Shown one piece after another: positions 24,331 to 32,381 of a DNA stretch of 59,220 nucleotides. Position 1 is the stretch's first letter, and the number at the start of each line of letters is the position of its first letter. Origin of the DNA: JADJPL01 sp964607915 (lineage in GTDB: Bacteria > Bacteroidota > Bacteroidia > Chitinophagales > Saprospiraceae); contig CAZSMU010000005.1 in the NCBI GenBank assembly GCA_964607915.1, positions 1 to 59,220 of the forward strand. The letters are read 5' to 3'. The notes beneath the pieces are model-generated. The model saw nothing but the letters and a program-made list of their open reading frames with translations, had not been told where the DNA came from and did not search any database. A program made the translations under genes and the position numbers.

Positions 24331-25914
24331 TTAGTTACCAGAACCGCTGATGCGGGTCTGAGGGGCTGGTTTGCGTGGCAGCATAGCGTCGCGCATGGCG
24401 GAGTGCATGACAAAAGAGGCGACGACAGTTGCCGCCTGTTTAAGGTCGTCTTCGATCAGATGGTCCCAGTTGTCCATGTTGGAGTGGTGGGTGCGGGTGG
24501 AATACGCTACCGGGTCCTGGATAAACTGGAAGCCGGGTATTCCGACGGCGTCGAAAGCCAGGTGGTCGGTACCGCCGGTATTAGACAGGGACAAGGTCGT
24601 GGCACCTAGGTCTTTGAAGGGATCCATCCAGGCGCGGAAAATGGGAGCTATAGCGCTATTGCCCTGCAGGTAAACCCCGCGGATTTTACCTGTGCCGTTG
24701 TCGAGATTGTAGTAAGCGGAGACTTTGGACTGTTCGGGCTTTACTTCCTGGAAGCTGCCATCCGGTGCGGTGACGGCGAAGTGATCGCGGGCATAGCCGC
24801 GAGAGCCCAGCAGGCCCTGTTCTTCGCCGGTCCAGAGGGCCAGGCGCAGGGTACGCCGGGGCTGAATGCCTGTTTCTTTGATCGTCTGGAGGAGGATGCG
24901 GGCGGCTTCCATCATGACGGTGGAGCCGGCTGCGTTATCTGTAGCGCCTGTGCCGCAATGCCAGGAGTCAAGATGTGCGCCAAACATGACCACTTCATCC
25001 TTTAGGTCGGTGCCGGGTATTTCCGCGATGATGTTGTGTTCCATCTCATCGGGGTTGGTATAAGCCGCCTTGAGTTCCATAGACAAGGTGACGTTGATAC
25101 CTTTCTGGAGCATGCGGAAGATGCGGTTGTAGTGTTCCACGGACATCGTCACCTGAGGGATGATTTTAGCGTCTTTGGCTTGGGCCCTTCCTTCCGAGGC
25201 GCGGGCACCGGTGGCGAAAACCGTTCCGAGATCGCCTTTGAAGCTGCGGTCAATGATGGCAGCGGGTTGTTCTTCCGAGAGGAATTTCCAGAGCTGGTTG
25301 TTGAAGCTAAAGCCACCGAGGCGGGTATAGTCGCGGTCTGGGCGGGGCGTAGGGGCGGGTGCGTTGGCCATATCGAGCAGTTCGCTGGGGGTGAGCCGTT
25401 TGGCGGGAGCTTCCATCCACTCGGATACTTCGCGGATGGTATCGAGGAGTACAAATTTGCCTTTGAGCTTGCCTTTGTAGGCGGCCAAATCCTCTTCGCT
25501 ATCCGCCGAGATATATACTACGGAGCCACTGAGAGTGCCATTGGTAGCGGGCGACCAGGCTTTTGGATAGGCGATGATGGGAAAATAGTTCGGGGCGGTG
25601 GCGTGCATTTCGAAGTGGGTGAACTCCCATCCGCGGCCGAAGGGGCCCCATTGTTCGGTATGGACATTTTGCATACCCCAGTCTTTGAGGGTCTGTACTG
25701 CCCAGCCGGTTGCTTTGTCGAGCATAGGGGATCCGGTGAGGCGCGGTCCATAGACATCGGTAATCCAACCTGCGATTTCCATGGCTTTGCTTTGGTCAAG
25801 GCCGTGCTTTCGGATGGCTTCGTTGAGTTTGGCGTTCACGGGCTCCTGCTGGGCCAGTAGGCCGATAGCGGGAGCCAGTGAGCAGCAGAGTACGAGTAGC
25901 GCGATTTTCTTCAT
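24331..25914 (-). CDS. Secreted M28-family zinc peptidase
   Basis: A 527-residue exported peptidase. A signal peptide (residues 1-21, ending GLLAQ) is followed by an inserted PA-like domain in the N-terminal half (about 130-260). The catalytic M28 domain has MFGAHLDSWHCGTGATDNAAGS (His and Asp zinc ligands) and TGEEQGLLGSRGY (catalytic Glu plus ligand). NTGGTDHLAFDAVGIPGFQF and a late THHSNMDNWD supply the remaining ligands. M28 enzymes are aminopeptidases or carboxypeptidases of the PSMA/plasma glutamate carboxypeptidase type; this one should release amino acids from peptides in the periplasm or outside. Kynureninase follows after 19 nt, so liberated tryptophan could feed that route, though this is speculative. 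Confidence 0.92.
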   Translation of the reverse strand: MKKIALLVLCCSLAPAIGLLAQQEPVNAKLNEAIRKHGLDQSKAMEIAGWITDVYGPRLTGSPMLDKATGWAVQTLKDWGMQNVHTEQWGPFGRGWEFTHFEMHATAPNYFPIIAYPKAWSPATNGTLSGSVVYISADSEEDLAAYKGKLKGKFVLLDTIREVSEWMEAPAKRLTPSELLDMANAPAPTPRPDRDYTRLGGFSFNNQLWKFLSEEQPAAIIDRSFKGDLGTVFATGARASEGRAQAKDAKIIPQVTMSVEHYNRIFRMLQKGINVTLSMELKAAYTNPDEMEHNIIAEIPGTDLKDEVVMFGAHLDSWHCGTGATDNAAGSTVMMEAARILLQTIKETGIQPRRTLRLALWTGEEQGLLGSRGYARDHFAVTAPDGSFQEVKPEQSKVSAYYNLDNGTGKIRGVYLQGNSAIAPIFRAWMDPFKDLGATTLSLSNTGGTDHLAFDAVGIPGFQFIQDPVAYSTRTHHSNMDNWDHLIEDDLKQAATVVASFVMHSAMRDAMLPRKPAPQTRISGSGN

Positions 25915-26040
25915 GTCAAAAAAAATTTCAAGTTATGAAAAAACAAAGGGAATGTGTTCCGGTTCAAAACAGGTGTTTTTTGCGTGTGGGGTGGGAGCAG
26001 GTGAAGAAAGAGTGGGTATGAGGTATTGACCGGTATGAGG

Positions 26041-26071
26041 TTTCCCTTTTTTTGAACAAGTCTGTTATCCA
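26041..26071. repeat. Dispersed palindromic element, fragment
   Basis: TTTCCCTTTTTTTGAACAAGTCTGTTATCC resembles the T-rich core and the CAAGTCT end of the element, and overlaps the tolC stop codon. Most of the arms are missing, so this is a weak call. Confidence 0.3.
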
Positions 26072-27414
26072 TTGCTGTACAGCGGGATACCCGCCAGGTC
26101 CAGGAGGTTGATTTCGGTTTGTTTAAGGCGGAAGAGCGTTTGAATCAAGCGGTCCTGAGCCTGGATTTCCTGGAGGGTAGCTTCGCGCACTTCGAAGTTG
26201 GTGGTTCGACCGAGGCGGTAGAGTTCGCGGGCCAGGGCAGCTTGTTCGCGGGCCACGTCGAGGTTTCGTTGCTCCAGGGCATTGAGTTGGCGCAGTGCCT
26301 GATAATCGGCGTAGCTGTTTCTGATTTGGGCTTCCAGTACGCGGAGCAGGTCGGTTTCGCGCAGGCGGGCGTTCTCCTCACTGATTCGGGCATTGGCGAT
26401 ATCGCGGTTTCGGTTATCGCCATCGTAGAGGGTGTATCGGAGGGTCAGTCCGATAGTAGGGCCGAAGTTTCGGTTAGAGAGGAGGAAGCCGACATCGTTG
26501 CGGGTATAGCCATAGTTCAGGGTACCTTGTAGGCCCAGTTCTGGCAATTTGGCTCCTTTCAGCATTTCGGAGTTCAGGGCGCTGAGCTGTCGTTCGAGTT
26601 TTTGCAACTGGACGGCGGGATTTGCTTGCAGGCTGCGTGCCAGCAGTTCATCCACCGAGGGGAGGAGTTGGCTAGCCATTGCGGTATCCACAGCAAATTC
26701 CGTTTCGACCGGGCGGTTGAGGAGCTGGTTAAAATTCATGCGGGTACGGGCTATCTGGGTTTCCAGTTCGTGGAGGCGCACGCTGTCTGCGGTGAGGCGG
26801 GCTTCTGACTGAAGTTGTTCCAGGCCGGTTGCGGTTCCGATGCGCTTTTTGTTTTGTACCAGGGTGAGCAGATCGCGGTCGAGGCGCACGGCATAGCGCA
26901 GGTTTTCGGTAGAGCGTTCCAGTTGTACGAGGTTGTAGTAAGCGGCCAGGATACTGGCGGCCAGGCCCTGCATCTGGGCGATGGTCTGGGTGCGGCTTTG
27001 TTGTTCGAGCGTTTGGAGGCGGTCGCGTTCGATAAACATGCGGAATCCATCGAAGGCTGTCCAGTTGACTTCGAGGCCGAGGCGGAAGTTGATAGAGCTA
27101 GCATCTTTAGCCCCTCGGGAATCGCCGTTGAAGAACTTTTGTTCGGTATTGTTGATGGCGTAGGAACCCGTACCAGTGCTGTTGACTGTAGGCAGCATCC
27201 CTGCCCTACCGGGGGTATTGTTGTTGGCTGCTATGGCTTCCTGGTTGCGCAGGATTTGGATATTGTAGTTTCGTTCCAGGCCGATTTTCACGGCGCCGTC
27301 GGCGCTGAGCCGTTCCTGTGCCATACCCGGTGCCGTGGCCAGCAGGAGTGTGAGCAGGGTCAGCATCGGGCTTACCCAGGCGCGGGGTTTTCGTGGTGGT
27401 ATATGGGCAATCAT
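26065..27414 (-). CDS. TolC-family outer-membrane efflux protein
   Basis: A 449-residue outer-membrane factor. The signal sequence lies within the first about 35 residues (SPMLTLLTLLLATAPGMAQ). Two repeats of OEP helices and strands follow: GLEVNWTAFDGFRMFIERDRLQ and GLTLRYTLYDGDNRNRDIANARI mark the two beta/hairpin starts, each followed by long coiled helices. It would trimerise and form the outer channel of the tripartite pump with the RND and MFP proteins encoded just upstream. It starts 18 nt after the RND stop, so the three form one operon (MFP-RND-OMF). Confidence 0.93.
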   Translation of the reverse strand: MIAHIPPRKPRAWVSPMLTLLTLLLATAPGMAQERLSADGAVKIGLERNYNIQILRNQEAIAANNNTPGRAGMLPTVNSTGTGSYAINNTEQKFFNGDSRGAKDASSINFRLGLEVNWTAFDGFRMFIERDRLQTLEQQSRTQTIAQMQGLAASILAAYYNLVQLERSTENLRYAVRLDRDLLTLVQNKKRIGTATGLEQLQSEARLTADSVRLHELETQIARTRMNFNQLLNRPVETEFAVDTAMASQLLPSVDELLARSLQANPAVQLQKLERQLSALNSEMLKGAKLPELGLQGTLNYGYTRNDVGFLLSNRNFGPTIGLTLRYTLYDGDNRNRDIANARISEENARLRETDLLRVLEAQIRNSYADYQALRQLNALEQRNLDVAREQAALARELYRLGRTTNFEVREATLQEIQAQDRLIQTLFRLKQTEINLLDLAGIPLYSNG

Positions 27415-27432
27415 GCGTATTCGTTTAATGTT

Positions 27433-30400
27433 TTATATGGCACTGCCTGCTTCTTCGAGCACTGCTTCTGCCTGGGTTTCTTTTTCCTGCTTTTTGACCC
27501 GGCGTTTGAATAAGGGGTAAATAGCGGGGATTACATACAAAGTCAGTATGAGGGAGAACAAGAGGCCTCCGATGATGGCAACTCCCATCGGGATACGGCT
27601 GGTAGCTGCTGCGCCCAAGGCGAGGGCGATGGGCAATACGCCGAGTACGGTGGCGATGCTGGTCATCAGGATGGGGCGCAGGCGTTGGGTGGCGGAAAAA
27701 ATGGCGGCCTGGCGGGGCGTCATTCCCTCTTCCATCTTTTGGTTGGCGAATTCCACAATAAGGATACCGTTTTTCGTGACGATACCCACGAGCACGATAA
27801 TCCCGATTTGGCTAAAAATATTGAGCGTATGCCCAAGATACCAGAGGGTGCCCAGGGCGCCCACCAGGGCCAGGGGCACGGTTATCATGATGATCAGTGG
27901 ATCGAGGAAACTTTCAAACTGTGCAGCCAGGGTGAGGTACACCAGTACCAGGGCGAGCATGAAGGCGAACAGCAATCCGCTGGAACTTTCCTTGAGGTCT
28001 TTCGAAGCGCCGGAGAGGGCGGTTTGGAAGGATTCGTCCAGTACGTTGGCAGCGATGGCGTCCATGGCGTCTATGCCCTGGCCAAGCGTGTACCCCTCAT
28101 TTAGGGCGGCAGAGACGGTGGCCGACAGGTATCGGTTGTATCGGAACAATTGGGGTGGGTTCGACTCTTCGGTGACCCGCACCAGGTTGCTGATGGGGAT
28201 GAGTTCGCCGCGGTCGCTGCGCACGAACAGGATGGAGAGGTCGCCCGGATCGTCGCGGTACAGGCGGTCGGCTTCACCGATGACTTCGTACTGTTTGCTG
28301 TCTTTGATGAAGTAGCCGTAGCGCGTACCGCTGAAGAACAGCTGCATGGTTTCGGCGATATCGCGCACGGTAACGCCGAGCTGTCGGGCGCGTTCGCGGT
28401 CAATTTCGATTCGGATTTCCGGTTTATTGAATTTCAGGTCAATATCCGAGATAGCAAAAGCGGGGTTTTGGGCTACTTCTTCCATAAACTTCGGGATGAC
28501 CTCTTTGAGTTTCTCGAAGTTGGGCGCCTGGATGACGTATTGCACCGGGAGTCCCCGCTGGCTGCGGTCCACGCTGATGGTCTGTTCCTGAGAGATGAAG
28601 GAGCGGGCGTAATTCAGTTTCCCCATTGCCGGGAAAAGGCTTTTGGCAATCTCGTCCTGACTTCGGGAACGTTCGGAAGGAGGTACTAAAGAAACAGAGA
28701 CAAAAGCCGAGTTTACGGAAGAGGACGCTCCGAAGCCGGGGGAAGTGATGGCGATATAGGCGCGCTTTTCCGGCACCTGGGCTTCTACAATTTTCAGTAC
28801 TTCCAACTGGTAGCGGTCCATCATCTCGAAAGAAGTTCCTTCGGGGGCGGAGGAAATGATGCGGAAGCTGCTTTTATCTTCCATAGGGGCGAGTTCGGAG
28901 GGCAATTTTCCACCGTAGTACAGGATGCCGTAGGAACAGAGCCCGATGACGATCCAGGCTATCCAGTTGACCTTCATGAAGCCCGACAAGCTGCGGTTGT
29001 ACCCGTTGGTCATTCCTTCGAAGAACCCTTCGGTAAGGTTGTAGAAGAAGCTGTGTTTTTTCTTGCGCAGGAAACGGGAGCTCATCATCGGCGTCAGGGT
29101 CAGGGAGACGAGCGCGGAGACCAGGATGGCCCCAGCTACGACCACGCCGAACTCCCGGAACAGGCGTCCGGTGAGGCCCTGCAGGAACACAATCGGCAGG
29201 AACACGATAATAAGTGTAATCGAAGTGGAGATGATGGCGAAATAAATCTCCCTGGAGCCTTCGTGTGCGGCCTGGTGTGGCTCCTGCCCTTCTTCGATGC
29301 GTCGGAAAATATTTTCCAGCACCACTATGGCGTCGTCCACGACGAGGCCGGTAGCGAGGACGATGCCCAGCAGGGTGAGTACGTTGATAGAGAACCCGGC
29401 CACGTACATGATGAAGAAGGTCGCAATCAGCGAGATAGGGATAGCCAAGACCGGGATAATCGTCGTGCGCCAACTGCGCAGGAAGAAGAAGATGACCAAT
29501 ACGACCAGGCCGAAGGCGATCAGCAGCGTTTCTTCTACTTCCGAGATAGAACGGCGGATGCTGGTGGTGGAGTCGTAGGCGTAGTCAATAATGATATCTT
29601 TGGGAGCGGTCTTTTTGATTTCGGCCACCCGTTTATAGACCTCATCGGCGATATCGATGTAGTTGGCGCCGGGCAGCGGGGTTACGGCTACGCCCATCAT
29701 GGGGATCATACCTTTGCCGCGCAGGATGCTGCGCTGGTTTTGCGGTTCGAGGTTGACGACCGCCACATCTTTGAGCTGAACGATAGAGCCTTCTTCCTCG
29801 CGCAGCACGATATCGGCAAACTGGGCGGCGGTATAGAGGCGGCCTTCGGTGCGTATGCTCAGCTCGGTGCGATAGCCTTCGATTTTGCCGGAGGGGAGTT
29901 CCAGGTTTTGTCGTTGCAGGGCGTTGCGTACGTCCACGGGGGTGAGGCCATAGCCGGCAAGTTTGACCGGGTCGAGTTTGATGCGGATGGCGTAGCGCTT
30001 TTCCCCCCATATCCGCACCCCGGAGACGCCGGGAACGGTTTGAATCCGTTCCTTGATGACGTTGTTGGCGTATTCGCTCAGCCCCATGAGGTCGCGCTTG
30101 TTGCTTTGCACGGTAACGGTGAGGATGGGAGAAGAGTTGGCGTCGGCTTTGGACACGATGGGGGGGTCGGTATCGGGCGGGAGCTGCCGCTGGGCCTGCG
30201 ACACTTTATCGCGTACATCGTTGGCGGCTGCTTCGAGATCCACTCCGATTTCGAATTCGGCGGTGATGGTGCTTCGGCCCGGGGAGCTGGTGCTGGACAA
30301 GGAGCGGATACCGGCGATGCCGTTCAAGGCTTCTTCCAGAGGTTCGGTGATTTGCGACTCCATGACATCCGCGTTGGCACCGGTGTAGCTGGTACTGACC

Positions 30401-30537
30401 GAAATGACAGGCGGGTCAATGCTGGGGTATTCGCGCAGGCCCAGGAAGGTGAATCCGATAATCCCGAAAAGCAGCAGTACGATAGAGATGACCGTAGCGA
30501 GTACAGGTCGGTTGATGCTCAGAGAAGGGAGGTTCAT
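27433..30537 (-). CDS. RND efflux transporter permease (AcrB/MexB family)
   Basis: A 1034-residue inner-membrane proton-driven exporter. The N terminus (SINRPVLATVISIVLLLFGIIGF) is the first of about twelve membrane helices. Two large periplasmic loops flank the central bundle. TM4 carries GLVVDDAIVVLENIFRRIEEG with the paired Asp residues of the proton relay. TM10-12 include VGIVTKNGILIVEFA and PMGVAIIGGLLFSLILTLYVIP. The protein belongs to the HAE-1 (drug/hydrophobe) type rather than the heavy-metal type, since the metal-site methionines are not evident. It overlaps the MFP gene by 4 nt (ATGA). The substrate is unknown. Confidence 0.95.
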   Translation of the reverse strand: MNLPSLSINRPVLATVISIVLLLFGIIGFTFLGLREYPSIDPPVISVSTSYTGANADVMESQITEPLEEALNGIAGIRSLSSTSSPGRSTITAEFEIGVDLEAAANDVRDKVSQAQRQLPPDTDPPIVSKADANSSPILTVTVQSNKRDLMGLSEYANNVIKERIQTVPGVSGVRIWGEKRYAIRIKLDPVKLAGYGLTPVDVRNALQRQNLELPSGKIEGYRTELSIRTEGRLYTAAQFADIVLREEEGSIVQLKDVAVVNLEPQNQRSILRGKGMIPMMGVAVTPLPGANYIDIADEVYKRVAEIKKTAPKDIIIDYAYDSTTSIRRSISEVEETLLIAFGLVVLVIFFFLRSWRTTIIPVLAIPISLIATFFIMYVAGFSINVLTLLGIVLATGLVVDDAIVVLENIFRRIEEGQEPHQAAHEGSREIYFAIISTSITLIIVFLPIVFLQGLTGRLFREFGVVVAGAILVSALVSLTLTPMMSSRFLRKKKHSFFYNLTEGFFEGMTNGYNRSLSGFMKVNWIAWIVIGLCSYGILYYGGKLPSELAPMEDKSSFRIISSAPEGTSFEMMDRYQLEVLKIVEAQVPEKRAYIAITSPGFGASSSVNSAFVSVSLVPPSERSRSQDEIAKSLFPAMGKLNYARSFISQEQTISVDRSQRGLPVQYVIQAPNFEKLKEVIPKFMEEVAQNPAFAISDIDLKFNKPEIRIEIDRERARQLGVTVRDIAETMQLFFSGTRYGYFIKDSKQYEVIGEADRLYRDDPGDLSILFVRSDRGELIPISNLVRVTEESNPPQLFRYNRYLSATVSAALNEGYTLGQGIDAMDAIAANVLDESFQTALSGASKDLKESSSGLLFAFMLALVLVYLTLAAQFESFLDPLIIMITVPLALVGALGTLWYLGHTLNIFSQIGIIVLVGIVTKNGILIVEFANQKMEEGMTPRQAAIFSATQRLRPILMTSIATVLGVLPIALALGAAATSRIPMGVAIIGGLLFSLILTLYVIPAIYPLFKRRVKKQEKETQAEAVLEEAGSAI

Positions 30538-31655
30538 AGGTCGTTGAGATTAGGGGCTTCGATAGCCTGTGAGGGAATGACATCCATGCCGTCCCGCAGG
30601 GCGAGGAGTCCACTGAGGATGATGGTATCGCCGGGGGCCAGTCCGCCGACTACGGCCATATAGTTTTCGAGGCGTTGGGCGGTTTCTACGATTTGGGCTT
30701 TTGCCTTTCCCCCGCGGATGACGAGCACTTGCTGGCCGTTCAGGACCGGTATGACCGCATCGGTAGGCACGAGGATGACTTTTTGGTTTTGGGTGGTCGT
30801 GAGGCGCACTTTGGCAAAATTGCCGGGTTGCAATATGTTATTGGGGTTGCTGCATCGGGCGCGCACGGTGAGGGTACGCGTTCCGGCGTTGACCTGGTTG
30901 CTCAGGGCATAGACCTCGGCTACGAAGTTCTGGCGAAGCCCTTCGATGGTGAATTGCACCTTTTGGCCAATGCGCAGGTCGCGACTATAGCGTTCGGGCA
31001 CATCGAACTCCAGTTTGATGGGGTTCGTCTGTTGGAGGCTGACCAATACGTCGCCGGTATTGACGTATGCCCCTTCGCTGAGTTGGCGTAGGCCGAGGCG
31101 TCCGGAAAAAGGTGCCCGGATGCGGGTTTTTTCGATAGATACCTGCGTGACGCGAATGTCGGCGCGGGTTTGGTCCAGGCTAAGTCCGATGCGGTCGTAC
31201 TCTTCCTGGGTGATGCCATCTATAGCCAGGAGGTCTTTGGCGCGTTTGAGTTCGCGTTCGGCAAAGGCTTCGTTTACTTTCAGCTTGGACAACTGCGCTT
31301 CGAGTTCCTGGCGGTCGAGTTCGGCCAACAAAGCATTCTGCTGGGTCAAAGTGCCCTCTTTGAAGTGGATGCGCGTGAGGCGGCCGCTGCGCTCGGGCTG
31401 GATCTGTACCAACTCGTTGGCGACCAGGCTACCGGTTGTTTGGAGGGTATTGTCGAGCCCTTGGGAAGCTACGACCATATAGTCCACTGGAGTGACGGGA
31501 GGCGGGCCGCCTGGTCCGCCGGGCCCGCCCGGACCGCGTCCGGCGGCAGGTGGGCCACCGGCGGGCGCTGCTTCTTTACGGCCGCAGGAGGTGGATAGGA
31601 CAAGGACTGCACACAGTGCAAACAGAACGCAGGGTGGGCTAAGCAAATGTTTCAT
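30534..31655 (-). CDS. RND efflux periplasmic adaptor lipoprotein
   Basis: A 373-residue membrane-fusion protein. Residues 1-24 are a lipoprotein signal with lipobox LSTSC. A Gly/Pro-rich linker (residues about 31-54, repeated GGPGGP) is unusually low in complexity. The biotinyl-lipoyl half-motifs are VQIQPERSGRLTRIHFKEG and RIRAPFSGRLGLRQLSEGAYV; between them is a helical hairpin. RVRARCSNPNNILQPGNFAKVRL belongs to the beta-barrel domain. It links the RND pump to the TolC-like channel. It is the first gene of the MFP-RND-OMF operon, divergent from ridA. Confidence 0.93.
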   Translation of the reverse strand: MKHLLSPPCVLFALCAVLVLSTSCGRKEAAPAGGPPAAGRGPGGPGGPGGPPPVTPVDYMVVASQGLDNTLQTTGSLVANELVQIQPERSGRLTRIHFKEGTLTQQNALLAELDRQELEAQLSKLKVNEAFAERELKRAKDLLAIDGITQEEYDRIGLSLDQTRADIRVTQVSIEKTRIRAPFSGRLGLRQLSEGAYVNTGDVLVSLQQTNPIKLEFDVPERYSRDLRIGQKVQFTIEGLRQNFVAEVYALSNQVNAGTRTLTVRARCSNPNNILQPGNFAKVRLTTTQNQKVILVPTDAVIPVLNGQQVLVIRGGKAKAQIVETAQRLENYMAVVGGLAPGDTIILSGLLALRDGMDVIPSQAIEAPNLNDL

Positions 31656-31730
31656 GAAAGGCTGTTTGAACCCATATTTAATGGTGATGATGATATCAAG
31701 CAGGAAAAATACTAAGAATCTGGATATTAT

Positions 31731-31904
31731 ACAGGGTGCAAACGTTTTGTATAATTTTTGTTTTTACAGGATATCAGCGGTTTAAAAGCGATTAGTGGTT
31801 ATTCGTCTATGAATCGGCGCTTTTGGTCGCCGTCTGTTTTTTATGCGCAAAAGTTAAAATTCCTGGTCTATAAAAAACAATTTCGTGTTTATCTTGCACC
31901 CTGT
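31731..31904. promoter_or_regulatory. 11-bp inverted repeat in the efflux/ridA divergent region
   Basis: ACAGGGTGCAA (31731-31741) and its exact complement TTGCACCCTGT (31894-31904) face each other across the 280-nt divergent intergenic region, each close to one of the two outgoing genes. This could be a pair of half sites for one regulator. The intervening DNA is AT-rich. No adjacent regulator gene was found. Confidence 0.3.
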
Positions 31905-31935
31905 CAAGTCATTTATTGTAAAAAAACAAAATACG

Positions 31936-32313
31936 ATGCAAGCTGTACATACTGCGGATGCTCCGGCCGCTATCGGCCCTTACGCCCAGGCCATCCAGGT
32001 GGGGCAACTCCTTTTTTGCTCTGGCCAGACTCCTTTGGACCCGGCCACTATGACAGTCCTCACGACGACTATCGAAGCACAGACCCTGCAGGTGCTGGAG
32101 AACCTGGAAGCGGTGCTCAAAGCAGCCGGTGCATCCAGGGCACAGGTGGTCAAAACGACGGTTTTTCTCAAAAACTTTGCCGACTTTGAGCGTATGAACG
32201 GGGTATATGCAAGCTTTTTTGGCGAGCATAAGCCCGCCCGCAGCACGGTAGAGGTATCCCGTCTGCCCAAAGACTCACTGGTGGAAATCGAGTGTATCGC
32301 TGCGCTGGGATAA
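31936..32313 (+). CDS. ridA: RidA-family enamine/imine deaminase
   Basis: A 125-residue Rid protein. It hydrolyses reactive 2-aminoacrylate and related imines made by PLP enzymes. APAAIGPYAQAIQ at the N terminus, FCSGQTPLDP, NLEAVLKAAGAS, and HKPARSTVEVSRLPKDSLVEIE carry the family signature, with Arg102 as the substrate carboxylate-binding residue and Glu117/Glu119 near the end. The ATG at 31936 gives the normal family start; a longer frame from 31885 is rejected. It is monocistronic, divergent from the efflux operon. Confidence 0.95.
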   Translation: MQAVHTADAPAAIGPYAQAIQVGQLLFCSGQTPLDPATMTVLTTTIEAQTLQVLENLEAVLKAAGASRAQVVKTTVFLKNFADFERMNGVYASFFGEHKPARSTVEVSRLPKDSLVEIECIAALG

Positions 32314-32346
32314 AAAGCGTATTTTGGGTCGGTGCAAAAAGTTATA

Positions 32347-32370
32347 TCGCTGACCCCCTCTCACAAGTCT
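32347..32370. repeat. Dispersed palindromic element, right-end fragment
   Basis: TCGCTGACCCCCTCTCACAAGTCT matches the right arm of complete copies. The left arm is absent. It lies 12 nt before the start of the GH3_C/beta-lactamase gene. Confidence 0.5.
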
Positions 32371-32381
32371 AATGTCTATCC

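Noticed and set aside
29053..30663. 536-codon open frame on the plus strand over the RND permease
   Set aside because: Antisense to a well-conserved AcrB-type gene; the translation is rich in Asp, Gly and His without any recognisable fold.
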